Program-made: the position numbers and the translations under genes
Source: Lachnospiraceae bacterium
GTDB lineage: Bacteria; Bacillota; Clostridia; Lachnospirales; Lachnospiraceae
Assembly (NCBI GenBank): GCA_017434885.1
Contig: JAFSGE010000005.1
Coordinates: forward strand, 410,314 to 474,313
Length of the DNA stretch: 64,000 nucleotides
Direction: 5' to 3'
Notes under the pieces: generated by a model
Told to the model about the DNA's origin: nothing
Seen by the model: only the letters and a program-made list of their open reading frames with translations
Database searches by the model: none
Shown here: piece after piece, positions 28,990 to 39,208 of the stretch
How positions within the stretch are numbered: position 1 is the stretch's first letter
How the letters are laid out: each line of letters begins with the position of its first letter

Positions 28990-29017
28990 ATTATAACCCA
29001 TAGAAAAGTATTTTCAA
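28990..29017 (-). promoter_or_regulatory. Sigma-A promoter of the mbl-flagellar rod operon
   Basis: Minus strand TTGAAA (29017-29012), 16-bp spacer, TATAAT (28995-28990). It leaves a leader of about 115 bp. No flagellar sigma-28 box was seen here, so rod genes appear to follow mbl expression. Confidence 0.65.
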
Positions 29018-29040
29018 AGAGATTTCACAAAATTTTAATA

Positions 29041-29091
29041 GAAAAAAAATGGCACAGTGAAAAAACGGGTCCGTCCGTTCATTCACTGCAT
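29041..29091 (-). terminator. Terminator of the EAL gene
   Basis: Minus strand hairpin GCAGTGAA...TTCACTGTGC with inner GAACGG pairing to CCGTTT, then a run of eight T. The rest of the 304-bp gap 28867-29170 holds only this terminator and the mbl promoter. Confidence 0.7.
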
Positions 29092-29170
29092 CCATGCTCT
29101 ATTATAGTAATCGGTTCTTTTTTCCGTTTTCTTAATAGCTTGATATCTTTTTTTGTCAAAAACTTTCGCC

Positions 29171-30988
29171 TTATTCGTGCTTCAAATACTGTTTTTCAAA
29201 ACTTTCCATCGGAATCGGTTTGCTATAATAGTATCCTTGTACCATTTCACATCCCAAATCCCGCAAAGCAAGTATCTGCTCATGCTCCTCTACACCTTCT
29301 GCAATGCAATGTATTCCCAACTCTTTTGCCATGGAAATAATATGCCGCAATATAATACGTATCTTATCTGAATCTTCATCTACCATAATGGAGTCGACAA
29401 AGCTTTTATCAATTTTAAGAGTATCTATCGGCATTTCCTGCAATAAGCTGAATGAAGAGTAACCTGTCCCGAAATCATCCATTGAAATCAGAAATCCATT
29501 ATTCTTTAAATCATTCATGACAGAAACCATATACTTTTGATTATCGTATGCCGCTGTTTCTGTTAATTCAAACTCTATCAAAGAATGTTCTACGCCATAA
29601 GAATCAACAATTCCCGCCAAATGGCTGACCAATCCGGGTTGTTCCATATGCTTACGCGACAAGTTTACCGAAACCGGATGTAATCTATACCCCAGTTTTT
29701 TCCATTCTTTTAACTTGGCACAGACCTTGTGCAGAACAACATCATCCACTTTAATAATGGAATCGTCAGATTCAAAATAAGGTATAAAACGAAACGGCGC
29801 AATTATCCCTTTATGTTTGTAATTCCAGCGAATCAATGCTTCCGCACCGCAGATATGTTCATTATAAATATCAAATTTAGGCTGAATATAAACCAAAAAT
29901 TCATCTGCACGGATTGCCGTATCAAGATATGCCTTCAGTTGCTTCCCCCAAAGGAGATTTTCATGCATATCATCCGTATAAAAATTTATCTCTGTAACAT
30001 TAATTCCCGTCCCCATAGCCTGAGCAAGCTTGGCACAATCAGCAACCGTATTTGCTGCTCTCATTGCATTACGCATGTTTACAACACCGCATCTGTAATA
30101 AATACGATAAGACGGGTCAACATCCAATTTTGATATTTCATCAAAAAATACTGTAAGCTTCTCCTTGATTTCTTCCTCAGGCATATCCCGGATCATCATT
30201 GCAAAATTATCATTATGACATCTCGCCCCAAAATAAATCCAGTCTTTATGTGCCTCAATATTCTGCGCAACACGCCTTAGAAGTGAGTTGGCAACCTCAT
30301 GATTATATAATTCGTTAACCATTTTGAAATCTTTGATATCAAAATGAACAAAGCCATAATCTGTCACGCCGCTGAGATAATAAGTCTGCAAGCGATCCCA
30401 CATCCATGTCCAGTTGTAATAACCAGTAACAGTTTCACGATACGCCTTGCGATATAAATCTTCCTTGGAATAATCATCACAGTTATCACTTAAACAATAC
30501 TTACTATTGTCTGCCTTTTCAATTTGATACAAAACACGCAATTTTTCTTTGGCAGTAAATGCTGTAACAACTCCATCATCAGGATAGCGATATTCTACCC
30601 AGGTTTCACCACTTTCATCTTTTGCACAGCAAATAATTTCATCCAACAATTCATCATTTAATTGATTTTCATACGCCACATTCAACATGATAATATCACA
30701 CGCAGGCAATACAACAAACGGAAGATGTTCCGGTAAGTTCAATCTTTTATCATTTTTGCGGTATTCTATTCCCACAACGTATTTCATTCCGGTCTCTTTT
30801 TGTAAATAGGACGGTAAATAAAAAATACCAACCTCATCGTAGGTACCAAATGCATACTGGTATTTCTCTAACAAGGAAGGGCATACTCCGTCTGAAATAT
30901 ACCGTTCCACTTCTTCAGTATTTCCCTGAAGATAGTACAATACTCTTTCCGGTCTGTGCAATATCGAAGAAGAAGTAACCTTAAACAT
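29171..30988 (-). CDS. Cyclic-di-GMP phosphodiesterase (EAL) with degenerate GGDEF domain
   Basis: A 605-residue soluble protein. A GGDEF-type domain (about 185-335) has RCHNDNF in place of the RxGGDEF active site, so it cannot act as a cyclase and may bind GTP or only dimerise. The EAL domain (about 350-600) keeps its catalytic residues: AEALIRW, VNLSRKH, FELTET, MDDFGTGYSS, LKIDKSF, AEGVE and GYYYSKP. It likely degrades c-di-GMP, a switch between swimming and surface life. N-terminal about 170 residues form an unrecognised sensor-like region. No TM. ATG at 30988 is preferred over 31027 because of the GAAAGG site. Single gene. Confidence 0.9.
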   Translation of the reverse strand: MFKVTSSSILHRPERVLYYLQGNTEEVERYISDGVCPSLLEKYQYAFGTYDEVGIFYLPSYLQKETGMKYVVGIEYRKNDKRLNLPEHLPFVVLPACDIIMLNVAYENQLNDELLDEIICCAKDESGETWVEYRYPDDGVVTAFTAKEKLRVLYQIEKADNSKYCLSDNCDDYSKEDLYRKAYRETVTGYYNWTWMWDRLQTYYLSGVTDYGFVHFDIKDFKMVNELYNHEVANSLLRRVAQNIEAHKDWIYFGARCHNDNFAMMIRDMPEEEIKEKLTVFFDEISKLDVDPSYRIYYRCGVVNMRNAMRAANTVADCAKLAQAMGTGINVTEINFYTDDMHENLLWGKQLKAYLDTAIRADEFLVYIQPKFDIYNEHICGAEALIRWNYKHKGIIAPFRFIPYFESDDSIIKVDDVVLHKVCAKLKEWKKLGYRLHPVSVNLSRKHMEQPGLVSHLAGIVDSYGVEHSLIEFELTETAAYDNQKYMVSVMNDLKNNGFLISMDDFGTGYSSFSLLQEMPIDTLKIDKSFVDSIMVDEDSDKIRIILRHIISMAKELGIHCIAEGVEEHEQILALRDLGCEMVQGYYYSKPIPMESFEKQYLKHE

Positions 30989-31103
30989 ATAAATACCAGC
31001 CTTTCTGCTCAAAGCTCTCATTGTCATCCAATTAATTATATAATACTCTTTTTTTCAGACAATTTCCACTGTTACTTAATAACACTATACTATATAATTG
31101 CAA

Positions 31104-33992
31104 TCAACTCTTTCCTATGTTTTCTTTATATCTTTTCAACATTTTTTTCACATAATGTCCGGTGTAAGAAGCCGGATTTTCCGAAACTTCCTCCGGTGTG
31201 CCTTGCGCAATCACCGTTCCTCCTTTATCTCCGCCTTCCGGTCCCATATCAATAATATAATCAGCCGTCTTAATTACATCCAGGTTATGCTCAATCACTA
31301 CTACCGTGTTTCCGCCGTCTGCCAATCTGTGCAAAATCTCCACCAGTTTATGCACATCCGCAAAATGAAGTCCTGTAGTCGGCTCATCCAAAATATAAAT
31401 TGTCTGTCCCGTACTTCGCTTACTCAATTCCGTAGCAAGTTTAATTCGCTGCGCCTCACCGCCGGAAAGCGTGGTTGACGGTTGTCCCAGTTTCACATAA
31501 GAAAGCCCCACATCATTCAAAGTCTCTATTTTTCTGCGGATAGAAGGAAGATTCTCGAAGAAAGGTACTGCTTCTTCTACTGTCATATCAAGCACGTCAT
31601 AAATACTCTTTCCTTTATATTTGACATCTAATGTTTCTCTGTTATAACGCTTGCCACCGCAAACCTCACAAGGCACATAAACGTCCGGCAAGAAATGCAT
31701 TTCAATCTTAATGATACCATCACCACAACAAGCTTCACATCGTCCGCCCTTAACATTAAAGCTGAAACGGCCCTTCTTATATCCCTTTGCCTTGGCATCC
31801 GGTGTACCCGCAAACAAATCACGAATCTGGTCAAATACGCCTGTATAAGTCGCCGGATTGGAACGCGGTGTTCTGCCGATAGGTGACTGGTCAATATCTA
31901 TGACTTTGTCGAGTTTCTTAATTCCCGTGATGTTTTTATGCTTACCGGGAATGGTTCTGGCGCGATTCAGTTCCTTTGCCAGGCGCTTATACAAAATCTC
32001 ATTCACCAGAGAACTCTTGCCCGAACCGGATACGCCGGTCACACAAGTGAGCACACCCAACGGAATATCCACAGAAATGTTTTTCAGGTTATTTTCTGCC
32101 GCACCGGTCACCTTTAAATAACCGGCCGGTTTCCGCCTCTTCTCAGGTACCGGAATCTGCACTTTGCCACTCAGATACTGTCCTGTTACGGATTCTTCTA
32201 CCTGCATAATCTCTTCTGCAGTCCCCTGCGCCACCACCTGTCCGCCGTGAGAACCCGCACCGGGACCGATATCTACCACATAATCCGCCGCAAGCATAGT
32301 ATCCTCATCGTGCTCTACCACAATCAGGGTATTTCCTAAGTCGCGCAGATTTTTCAGTGTATTCAGCAATTTGTCATTGTCTCTCTGATGCAGTCCGATA
32401 CTGGGCTCATCTAAAATATAGCACACTCCCACCAGACCGGAACCAATCTGTGTTGCCAACCGGATTCTCTGTGCTTCGCCACCGGATAATGTTCCCGTAG
32501 CACGGGCAAGGGAAAGATACTCCAGTCCCACATCCATCAAAAAGCCCACTCTCGCCCTGATTTCCTTCAATACCTGCTGACCGATAAGCTGCTGTTGCTT
32601 TGAAAGTTCCATATTCTGCAAAAAATCGTGTAAATCTCTGATAGAAATCGAAGTAATTTCATAAATATTCTTATCACATACGGTAACTGCCAACGCTTCT
32701 TTTTTTAGCCTCATACCCTGGCATTCCGCACATGGCGTAATTCGCATAAAGGTTTCATACTCCTGCTTCATAATATCAGAGGCTGTTTCTCTGTACTTGC
32801 GTTGCACATTTCGTACTATTCCTTCAAATGTAATAGGATAAACCCCTTCCCCTCTTTGACCTTTATAATATACTTTTACTTCCTTAAACCCGCCATAAAC
32901 AAGCATGTGCTGAATATTCTCAGGCAATTCCTCAAAAGGGCAGTCCAAGCTAAAATCATATTCTTTTGCAAGTGCCTGCAAAATAGCATTAGTAAAGCTT
33001 CCCTCCGATGTGCTGGACTGCCACCCCATCACTTGGATAGCTCCGTCATTGATACTTAAGGTTTTATCGGGAATCATAAGCTCTGCATCGAATTCCATTT
33101 TGTATCCCAAACCAAAACATACAGGGCAGGCTCCGAAAGGATTGTTAAAAGAAAAACTTCTGGGTTCAATTTCACTGATACTGACACCACAATCCGGACA
33201 GGCAAAGCTCTGACTGAAATTAATGGTCTCTCCACCGATTACATCAACCATCAGAAGCCCTTCTGCAAGAGACAGCACATTCTCAACGGAATCAGTCAAT
33301 CGCCTCTCAATCCCTTCCTTTACCACCAGTCGATCTACCACAATTTCAATATTGTGTTTAATATTCTTATCCAGCTTAATTTCCTCGGACAGCTCATACA
33401 TGCTGCCGTCCACGCGCACGCGTACATAGCCGCTTCTCTTGGCGCGTTCAAATACTTTGACGTGTTCACCCTTCCGACCGCGGACTACCGGTGCCATCAA
33501 CTGAATCTTGGTTCCTTCCGGCATCTCCATAATCTGGTCTACCATCTGATCCACACTTTGCTTTTTGATTTCCTTACCGCACTCCGTACAATGAGGAATA
33601 CCGATTCTTGCATACAATAATCGGAAATAGTCATAAATTTCCGTTACCGTACCCACTGTGGAACGAGGGTTTCTGTTGGTTGATTTCTGGTCAATGGAAA
33701 TCGCCGGAGAAAGACCTTCTATCTTCTCAACGTTGGGCTTCTCCATCTGCCCCAAAAACTGACGGGCATAGGAGGATAAGGATTCCATATATCTTCTTTG
33801 TCCCTCTGCATAAATTGTATCAAATGCAAGTGATGACTTCCCGGAACCTGACAGACCTGTCAGAACCACCAGTTCATTTCTGGGAATATCCACATCAAGA
33901 TTCTTCAAATTATGCTCTGCTGCGCCTCGGATTTTAATATATTCTCTGGGTAACATTTTCGGCTTTTCCACATGCTTATCTGCTAAACTCAT
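31104..33992 (-). CDS. uvrA: Excinuclease ABC subunit A
   Basis: DNA-damage recognition subunit of nucleotide excision repair. The 962-residue protein has two ABC ATPase halves, Walker [13 protein letters not shown] near 47-58 and [11 protein letters not shown] in the second half, the two LSGGEAQRI signature motifs, and zinc-finger cysteine pairs ([31 protein letters not shown]). It is 89 bp downstream of uvrB and read with it. The length is slightly above the usual 940 because of a short N-terminal tail and a charged C-terminus. Confidence 0.98.
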   Translation of the reverse strand: MSLADKHVEKPKMLPREYIKIRGAAEHNLKNLDVDIPRNELVVLTGLSGSGKSSLAFDTIYAEGQRRYMESLSSYARQFLGQMEKPNVEKIEGLSPAISIDQKSTNRNPRSTVGTVTEIYDYFRLLYARIGIPHCTECGKEIKKQSVDQMVDQIMEMPEGTKIQLMAPVVRGRKGEHVKVFERAKRSGYVRVRVDGSMYELSEEIKLDKNIKHNIEIVVDRLVVKEGIERRLTDSVENVLSLAEGLLMVDVIGGETINFSQSFACPDCGVSISEIEPRSFSFNNPFGACPVCFGLGYKMEFDAELMIPDKTLSINDGAIQVMGWQSSTSEGSFTNAILQALAKEYDFSLDCPFEELPENIQHMLVYGGFKEVKVYYKGQRGEGVYPITFEGIVRNVQRKYRETASDIMKQEYETFMRITPCAECQGMRLKKEALAVTVCDKNIYEITSISIRDLHDFLQNMELSKQQQLIGQQVLKEIRARVGFLMDVGLEYLSLARATGTLSGGEAQRIRLATQIGSGLVGVCYILDEPSIGLHQRDNDKLLNTLKNLRDLGNTLIVVEHDEDTMLAADYVVDIGPGAGSHGGQVVAQGTAEEIMQVEESVTGQYLSGKVQIPVPEKRRKPAGYLKVTGAAENNLKNISVDIPLGVLTCVTGVSGSGKSSLVNEILYKRLAKELNRARTIPGKHKNITGIKKLDKVIDIDQSPIGRTPRSNPATYTGVFDQIRDLFAGTPDAKAKGYKKGRFSFNVKGGRCEACCGDGIIKIEMHFLPDVYVPCEVCGGKRYNRETLDVKYKGKSIYDVLDMTVEEAVPFFENLPSIRRKIETLNDVGLSYVKLGQPSTTLSGGEAQRIKLATELSKRSTGQTIYILDEPTTGLHFADVHKLVEILHRLADGGNTVVVIEHNLDVIKTADYIIDMGPEGGDKGGTVIAQGTPEEVSENPASYTGHYVKKMLKRYKENIGKS

Positions 33993-34081
33993 TGTAATTT
34001 TGCCTCTTTTCCTGCTTATTTATCTATTCTTTTCTGCAAAATCCTTTTCTTTCAGAATTCTTTTACTCTCTTGCAGATTTC

Positions 34082-36076
34082 TTATGCTTCGTCATCAATT
34101 TCACGAAGCCTTGTTTTCAGTTCCACCATCTTATCACGCAGCTCGGCTGCCATCTCGAAATTCAGGTCCGCCGCTGCCTGACGCATCTGTTTTTCCACTT
34201 TGGAAATTAACTTCTGCAATTCCTTGCGGTCCATGGATTCCGGATCTTTTTCAAAACGAAGTTCTTCTTTGGCAATTACCTTAGAGATACTAATCAAATC
34301 ACGTACTGCCTTTTTAATGGTCTGAGGTGTGATACCGTTTTCTTCGTTATATTTCTGCTGAATGGCACGCCTTCTCTCCGTTTCACTAATCGCTGCTCTC
34401 ATGGAATCCGTCATGTTATCGGCATACATAATAACATGTCCCTCTGCATTACGCGCAGCACGTCCTATAGTCTGTATCAGAGAAGTTTCTGAACGCAAAA
34501 AGCCTTCTTTGTCTGCATCCAAAATGGCAACCAACGAAATCTCCGGAATATCCAGTCCTTCCCTGAGCAGGTTAATACCTACCAGCACATCAAAAACATC
34601 AAGACGCATATCTCTGATAATCTCTGCACGCTCTAAAGTATCAATATCAGAATGCAGGTATTTTACACGGATGCCTGCCTCTTTCATGTAATCGGTCAAG
34701 TCCTCCGCCATCCGCTTGGTCAGCGTAGTTACAAGCACTTTATTGCGCTTTTCGATTTCTTTATTTACCTCAGAAATCAAATCATCAATCTGTCCTTCTA
34801 CAGGTCGCACATCTACCTCCGGGTCAAGGAGTCCGGTAGGTCTGATAATCTGCTCTGTTCTTAATAATTCATGCTCGTATTCATACTTAGAAGGTGTTGC
34901 AGATACAAACAAAAGCTGGTCTATACGCTGTTCAAATTCTTCAAAACAAAGCGGCCTGTTATCAAGCGCAGAAGGCAATCTGAACCCGTAATCTACAAGC
35001 GTTGTCTTACGGGCGCGGTCTCCGTTATACATAGCACCAATCTGCGGAATGGTCATGTGAGACTCGTCAATAATCATCAAAAAGTCACCTTTAAAAAAGT
35101 CCATCAGGCAGTGTGGCGGTTCTCCTGCTACCATACCGCTTAAGTGACGGGAATAGTTCTCAATTCCCGAACAAAATCCTGTTTCTCTCAGCATTTCGAT
35201 ATCGAAATTGGTACGCTCTGCAATTCTCTGAGCCTCCAAAAGCTTATCCTCACTTTTGAAAAAACGTACTCTCTCTTCCAGTTCTGCCTCAATATTCTTA
35301 CAGGCAATATTTATCTTCTCCTGAGGCACCACATAATGGGATGCCGGAAAAATCGCTATATGGTCTAAAGATGCATGAACCTGTCCTGTAAGAGGATCTG
35401 TCTCCACAATCCTGTCAATTTCATCTCCGAAAAATTCCACACGAATCAGAAAGTCACCACCCTCTGCAGGATAAATTTCCACCACATCTCCGCGCACGCG
35501 GAAAGAACCGCGTTCAACATCCATATCGTTTCTGTTGTATTGAATATTAATCAATTCCCGAAGTACCTGATCCCTGTCCTTCACCATACCGGGACGCAAA
35601 GACACAATCATCCCCTGATAGTCATCGGGACTTCCCAGACCGTAAATACAGGATACGCTTGCAACCACAATCACATCCTTTCTCTCAGAAAGGGATGCCG
35701 TTGCCGAAAGTCTCAGTTTATCAATTTCATCATTTACAGAAGAATCTTTGGCAATATAAGTATCCGATGAAGGCACATAGGCTTCCGGCTGGTAATAATC
35801 GTAATAGGATACAAAATACTCCACTGCGTTCTCGGGGAAAAACTCTTTAAATTCACTGTAAAGCTGCCCCGCCAATGTCTTGTTATGAGCGATAATCAAA
35901 GTGGGCTTATTCAGCGCAGCAATTACATTTGCCATGGTAAATGTTTTACCGGAACCGGTCACACCGAGCAATGTCTGAAACTGATTTCCCTGCTTAAAGC
36001 CCTCTACAAGATCTGCAATTGCCTGCGGCTGATCACCGGTGGGAGAATATTCAGAATGAAGTATAAATTTATCCAT
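34082..36076 (-). CDS. uvrB: Excinuclease ABC subunit B
   Basis: Helicase-like damage verification subunit of UvrABC. A 664-residue protein with Walker [13 protein letters not shown], the beta-hairpin region [16 protein letters not shown]-like DESH, SATP motif and a C-terminal UVR domain ([21 protein letters not shown]) for UvrC contact. The ORF opens earlier, but the ATG at 36076 has AGGAGG at correct spacing and gives the standard start [20 protein letters not shown]. The promoter has a LexA box. Confidence 0.98.
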   Translation of the reverse strand: MDKFILHSEYSPTGDQPQAIADLVEGFKQGNQFQTLLGVTGSGKTFTMANVIAALNKPTLIIAHNKTLAGQLYSEFKEFFPENAVEYFVSYYDYYQPEAYVPSSDTYIAKDSSVNDEIDKLRLSATASLSERKDVIVVASVSCIYGLGSPDDYQGMIVSLRPGMVKDRDQVLRELINIQYNRNDMDVERGSFRVRGDVVEIYPAEGGDFLIRVEFFGDEIDRIVETDPLTGQVHASLDHIAIFPASHYVVPQEKINIACKNIEAELEERVRFFKSEDKLLEAQRIAERTNFDIEMLRETGFCSGIENYSRHLSGMVAGEPPHCLMDFFKGDFLMIIDESHMTIPQIGAMYNGDRARKTTLVDYGFRLPSALDNRPLCFEEFEQRIDQLLFVSATPSKYEYEHELLRTEQIIRPTGLLDPEVDVRPVEGQIDDLISEVNKEIEKRNKVLVTTLTKRMAEDLTDYMKEAGIRVKYLHSDIDTLERAEIIRDMRLDVFDVLVGINLLREGLDIPEISLVAILDADKEGFLRSETSLIQTIGRAARNAEGHVIMYADNMTDSMRAAISETERRRAIQQKYNEENGITPQTIKKAVRDLISISKVIAKEELRFEKDPESMDRKELQKLISKVEKQMRQAAADLNFEMAAELRDKMVELKTRLREIDDEA

Positions 36077-36122
36077 GAGTTCCTCCTGATAAAATAAAAA
36101 CATGTATAGATTAGCTTTTCCC

Positions 36123-36161
36123 ATTATAGCACACCTATACACGTTTTACAAACATTTGTTC
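36123..36161 (-). promoter_or_regulatory. LexA-controlled promoter of uvrBA
   Basis: Minus strand TTGTAA (-35, 36151-36146), 17-bp spacer, TATAAT (-10, 36128-36123). GAACAAATGTTT (36161-36150) overlaps the -35 and fits the Gram-positive LexA consensus GAACRNRYGTTY at every position. uvrBA is a standard SOS operon, so LexA repression is expected. Confidence 0.85.
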
Positions 36162-36197
36162 TGTTTTTTGTTTTAATTTCAAAACTGTCCTTTCACA

Positions 36198-37070
36198 TTA
36201 CCATGTCAAAATCTCATATCCGTCATCAGTCACCGCTACTGTAACCTCCCACTGCGCAGAAGGCTTCCTGTCTGCCGTATAAACAGTCCATCCATCATTC
36301 TCATCTACTTCTATTTCACAAGTTCCTGCATTAATCATGGGTTCAATAGTAAATACCATACCGGGTACCATCAACATTTCCGTTCCTTTTCTCGTTACAT
36401 AACTGACAAAAGGTTCCTCGTGGAACTCCAGTCCCACACCGTGCCCGCCGATATCCACTACCACACTGTAGCCGTTTTCTTTCGCATGATCATTGATGGC
36501 CTGCGCCATGTCACCAAGAAAGTTCCAAGGTTTCACCTGCTCAAGTCCTAACTCCATACATTCCTTTGCAACACGAACCAATTTTTCTTTTTCCTCATCC
36601 ACTTTACCGATACAGAACATACGGGAAGAATCAGAAAAATATCCATTGTAAATGGTAGACACATCCACATTGACAATGTCCCCTTCTTTTAAAATTCTGT
36701 CAGAAGAAGGAATACCGTGGCAAACCACTTCATTAACGGATGTACATACACTCTTTGGAAATCCGTCATAGTTTAGCGGCGCAGGAATACCGCCCATTTC
36801 CGTAGTCATATCGTAAACCAGTTTGTCAATTTCCTCCGTGCTGACACCCGGTCCAATCATCTTTTCTACCGCATCCAATATCGCCACATTAATTTTACTG
36901 CTGATTCGGATACCTTCTATCTGTTCCGGTGTTTTCAGCATATCCCTGTCAGGTACAATATGCCCCTGCAACTCATAAAAATGAATTTTCTCATCAATAG
37001 CCATATGACAACTTTTGTACTTTTTACCACTGCCACACCAGCATTTATCATTTCTTCCCAACTTTTCCAT
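36198..37070 (-). CDS. map: Methionine aminopeptidase type I with SEC-C zinc motif
   Basis: Removes the initiator methionine from new proteins. The 290-residue protein begins with a SEC-C motif (GRNDKCWCGSGKKYKSCH, residues 5-22) that should bind zinc and dock on the ribosome, followed by the catalytic domain. Metal ligands are visible in VNVDVSTIYNGYFSDSS (two Asp), GHGVGLEFHEEP (His), FTIEPMI (Glu) and WEVTVAVT (Glu). The SEC-C fusion is common in clostridial MetAPs. The gene is alone, not in the ribosomal operon. Confidence 0.96.
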   Translation of the reverse strand: MEKLGRNDKCWCGSGKKYKSCHMAIDEKIHFYELQGHIVPDRDMLKTPEQIEGIRISSKINVAILDAVEKMIGPGVSTEEIDKLVYDMTTEMGGIPAPLNYDGFPKSVCTSVNEVVCHGIPSSDRILKEGDIVNVDVSTIYNGYFSDSSRMFCIGKVDEEKEKLVRVAKECMELGLEQVKPWNFLGDMAQAINDHAKENGYSVVVDIGGHGVGLEFHEEPFVSYVTRKGTEMLMVPGMVFTIEPMINAGTCEIEVDENDGWTVYTADRKPSAQWEVTVAVTDDGYEILTW

Positions 37071-37122
37071 ATTTTTCCTTCTTTCTTTTATTTGCAGGCT
37101 CTTTCAAAATCAATTTTTCCTC

Positions 37123-37151
37123 GTGACATAAATCACTTATGATAGTACAAT
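37123..37151 (+). promoter_or_regulatory. Promoter of the hemerythrin gene with CRP/FNR-like palindrome
   Basis: GTGACA (37123-37128), 17-bp spacer, TACAAT (37146-37151). The -35 lies inside the palindrome GTGA-N6-TCAC (37123-37136), which has the half-site form used by CRP/FNR-family regulators. Overlap with -35 would suit repression. No such regulator gene is in the window. Confidence 0.5.
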
Positions 37152-37195
37152 ATTACCAGAGAAAGAACAAGCTGAAATTGCAAGGAGGATTTTAT

Positions 37196-37591
37196 ATGTA
37201 CGAAATGAAAGATGAATACTTAACAGGCATTGAGTCCATTGACGCTGAGCATTGCAGATTATTTGAAATTGCGGAAGAAACCTATCAGTTGACCATGGAC
37301 GAATTCATTGCAGATAAATATGACCGCCTTTCAGATATTTTTGATGAGTTAAAATCATATACCCTGACACATTTTGAACACGAAGAAGCTTACATGAAGG
37401 AGCACAATTACAAAGGTCTTATTTCTCAAATTGCTGCTCATAATGAATTTCGTGAAAAACTTAATGATGTTGTAATTGACAGGAATGACGAAAATACGGA
37501 AGAACTGATAAAAGAAGTATTGGACTTTATAACCGACTGGTTAGTTAATCACATTTACTACAGCGACAAAAAAATCGGAGAGGCCTTATAG
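37196..37591 (+). CDS. Bacteriohemerythrin
   Basis: A 131-residue non-heme di-iron oxygen-binding protein. The ligand pattern is visible: IDAEHCRLFEIAEETY (first His), LTHFEHEEAYMKEH (HxxxE-type cluster), AAHNEF and NHIYYSDKKIG (last His and Asp). In an anaerobe it would store, sense or scavenge O2. The open frame starts 19 codons earlier, but ATG at 37196 has AAGGAGG in front. Divergent from map. It ends in its own hairpin terminator at 37577-37606. Confidence 0.92.
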   Translation: MYEMKDEYLTGIESIDAEHCRLFEIAEETYQLTMDEFIADKYDRLSDIFDELKSYTLTHFEHEEAYMKEHNYKGLISQIAAHNEFREKLNDVVIDRNDENTEELIKEVLDFITDWLVNHIYYSDKKIGEAL

Positions 37592-37606
37592 GCTTCTCCA
37601 ATTTTC
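37577..37606 (+). terminator. Terminator overlapping the end of the hemerythrin gene
   Basis: Stem GGAGAGGCC / GGCTTCTCC (one mismatch; 37577-37585, 37591-37599), loop TTATA, then AATTTT. Confidence 0.65.
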
Positions 37607-37618
37607 CCATACATTGCA

Positions 37619-38138
37619 TTATACCTGAATACCGGCTTTTATCAGTGCCGCTTTCATTTTTTCGATTTCCTTATTCTTATCTTCCAATTCTTTGTTTTTC
37701 GCGTCCAGTTCCTTGTTTTTCACATCCAGTTCCTTGTTTTTCACATCCAGTTCCTTGTCTTTCGCGTCCAGTTCTCTATTCTTCACACCAATTGCCTGAT
37801 TTTTTGCTTCCAGTTCGCGCTCTTTTTCACCGAGTTCACGCTCTTTTTCATCAATCTGCCGCTCCAGCATTTCAAACTTCTTTTCCATGATATCCACATC
37901 AAGCATCAAGGATTCATCTGTCATTTCGTTCAGTACCTCCATTTCTTTAAAGTGGGAATACATATGCTCATACAGCTTGTGGGTATAGCGCTTTAACTTC
38001 CTCGCATCCCATGTGGTAACTGTACCTGCCGTTAATGGTTAAAATCGTATCCGCCAGTATCTTCCGCAAATCCTCCCCTTCAAACTCCGTCCAGTTGTAG
38101 GTAATGGTACTTCTCCCATAAATCAATTTTTCTGTAAC
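37619..38138 (-). pseudogene. Frameshifted gene remnant with coiled-coil tail of 21-bp repeats
   Basis: A 114-residue open frame (37619-37963) has a coiled-coil tail of KNKELDx heptads encoded by six 21-bp repeats (37688-37813). The same frame remains open 5' of its ATG as TTWDARKLKRYTHKLYEH. A shift near 38030 then leads to a second frame with LIYGRSTITYNWTEFEGE and DLRKILADTILTING. The two pieces read as one protein broken by one indel, and a stop lies at about 38155. The family is not identified. It is probably a decayed gene rather than a new short protein. Confidence 0.55.
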
Positions 38139-38410
38139 CAAAAGAAATCACATAAACATCACCCCACTTAACATAAACTTTAACGGAATTCAGCAGCGTA
38201 TGCTGCGGTCGATACGACCAACGATAAAAAGATAAATAATTTGTTAAAAGATGTACTTGAATAATACCACAATCGAATTGGCTTTGCAAGTAGTTTTTAT
38301 AAAATATTGTAAAAAATTTCACTAAAAAACATGTGTGATTCGGTATTTATTTCCCCTCAGAGTCAGTTAAGCCAAACATTCCAATGAATCTTACGCCAAA
38401 AATAAGGCGC

Positions 38411-38456
38411 AAAAAAACCGCTAGTCTGCATCCAAACAATGCCTACTCAGCGGTTC
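38411..38456 (-). terminator. Terminator of the rpe-transketolase operon
   Basis: Minus strand stem AACCGCTGAGTAG...CTAGCGGTT followed by TTTTTTT, seven bp after the rpe stop. Confidence 0.85.
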
Positions 38457-38462
38457 ATTTTT

Positions 38463-39119
38463 TTATTTAAATGCTTCCAAAAACTTATTCACATTATCGG
38501 TAATGCTGTTCTTGCGAAATACTCCGGAGCCTGCCACGAAAATATTGGCTCCTGCTTCAATGACTTCGCGGATATTCTTCTTACCCACACCGCCATCCAC
38601 TTCGATTGCCGTTGCAAGTCCTTTTTCTTCAATATAACTGCGAAGCTGTCTGATTCTTTCATAAGACTCAGGAATAAAGGTCTGCCCGCCAAACCCCGGC
38701 TCAACACTCATGACAAGTACCATTTCCACCTTATCTGCATAAGGGTATACTTCTTCAATCGGTGTTCCCGGTTTAATGGAAATGCCTGCTTTTACTCCAC
38801 ATGCATGAATTTTGTCAATGACTGCCTGTGCATCTTTCGTTGCTTCCAAATGAAAGGTAATACCGTCTGCACCGCATCTTACAAACTCTTCAATATACCG
38901 CTCCGGTTCTACAATCATCAAATGTACGTCAAAAAACTGCTTACTTGCCGGTCTGATTGATTCGATTAATGGCATTCCGAAAGAAATACTGGGTACAAAA
39001 AGTCCATCCATTACATCAATATGAAGGTACTCTGCTCCTGCTTTTTCAGTTTCTTTTATCTGTTCTCCCAGCTTCGTAAAATCCGCCGCAAGAAGAGAGG
39101 GGGATAAAATATACTTCAT
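38463..39119 (-). CDS. rpe: Ribulose-phosphate 3-epimerase
   Basis: Interconverts ribulose-5-phosphate and xylulose-5-phosphate. A 218-residue TIM barrel with SPSLLAADF, LHIDVMDGLFVPSISFG (metal His and Asp), DVHLMI, GISIKPGTP, MSVEPGFGGQ and the phosphate loop EVDGGVGKKN. ATG at 39119 is chosen for GAAAGG and the family start MKYILSPSLL. It is the third gene after the two transketolase halves, 89 bp downstream, making a compact non-oxidative pentose phosphate operon. Confidence 0.97.
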   Translation of the reverse strand: MKYILSPSLLAADFTKLGEQIKETEKAGAEYLHIDVMDGLFVPSISFGMPLIESIRPASKQFFDVHLMIVEPERYIEEFVRCGADGITFHLEATKDAQAVIDKIHACGVKAGISIKPGTPIEEVYPYADKVEMVLVMSVEPGFGGQTFIPESYERIRQLRSYIEEKGLATAIEVDGGVGKKNIREVIEAGANIFVAGSGVFRKNSITDNVNKFLEAFK

Positions 39120-39208
39120 AATTTTTACCTTTCGCCATTTACCGAATAAAGAAGAATGACTCTTGCGAATCATTCTTCCTTTATATCATAAGTCTGTATT
39201 TTTTACAA

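Noticed and set aside
37688-37813. Tandem 21-bp repeats considered as CRISPR or minisatellite
   Set aside because: No spacers; the units are in frame and code for coiled-coil heptads.
38080-38322. 80-residue minus-strand ORF before the decayed gene
   Set aside because: Its C-terminal part is an out-of-frame reading of the remnant and its N-terminal part looks like noncoding AT-rich DNA; no RBS.
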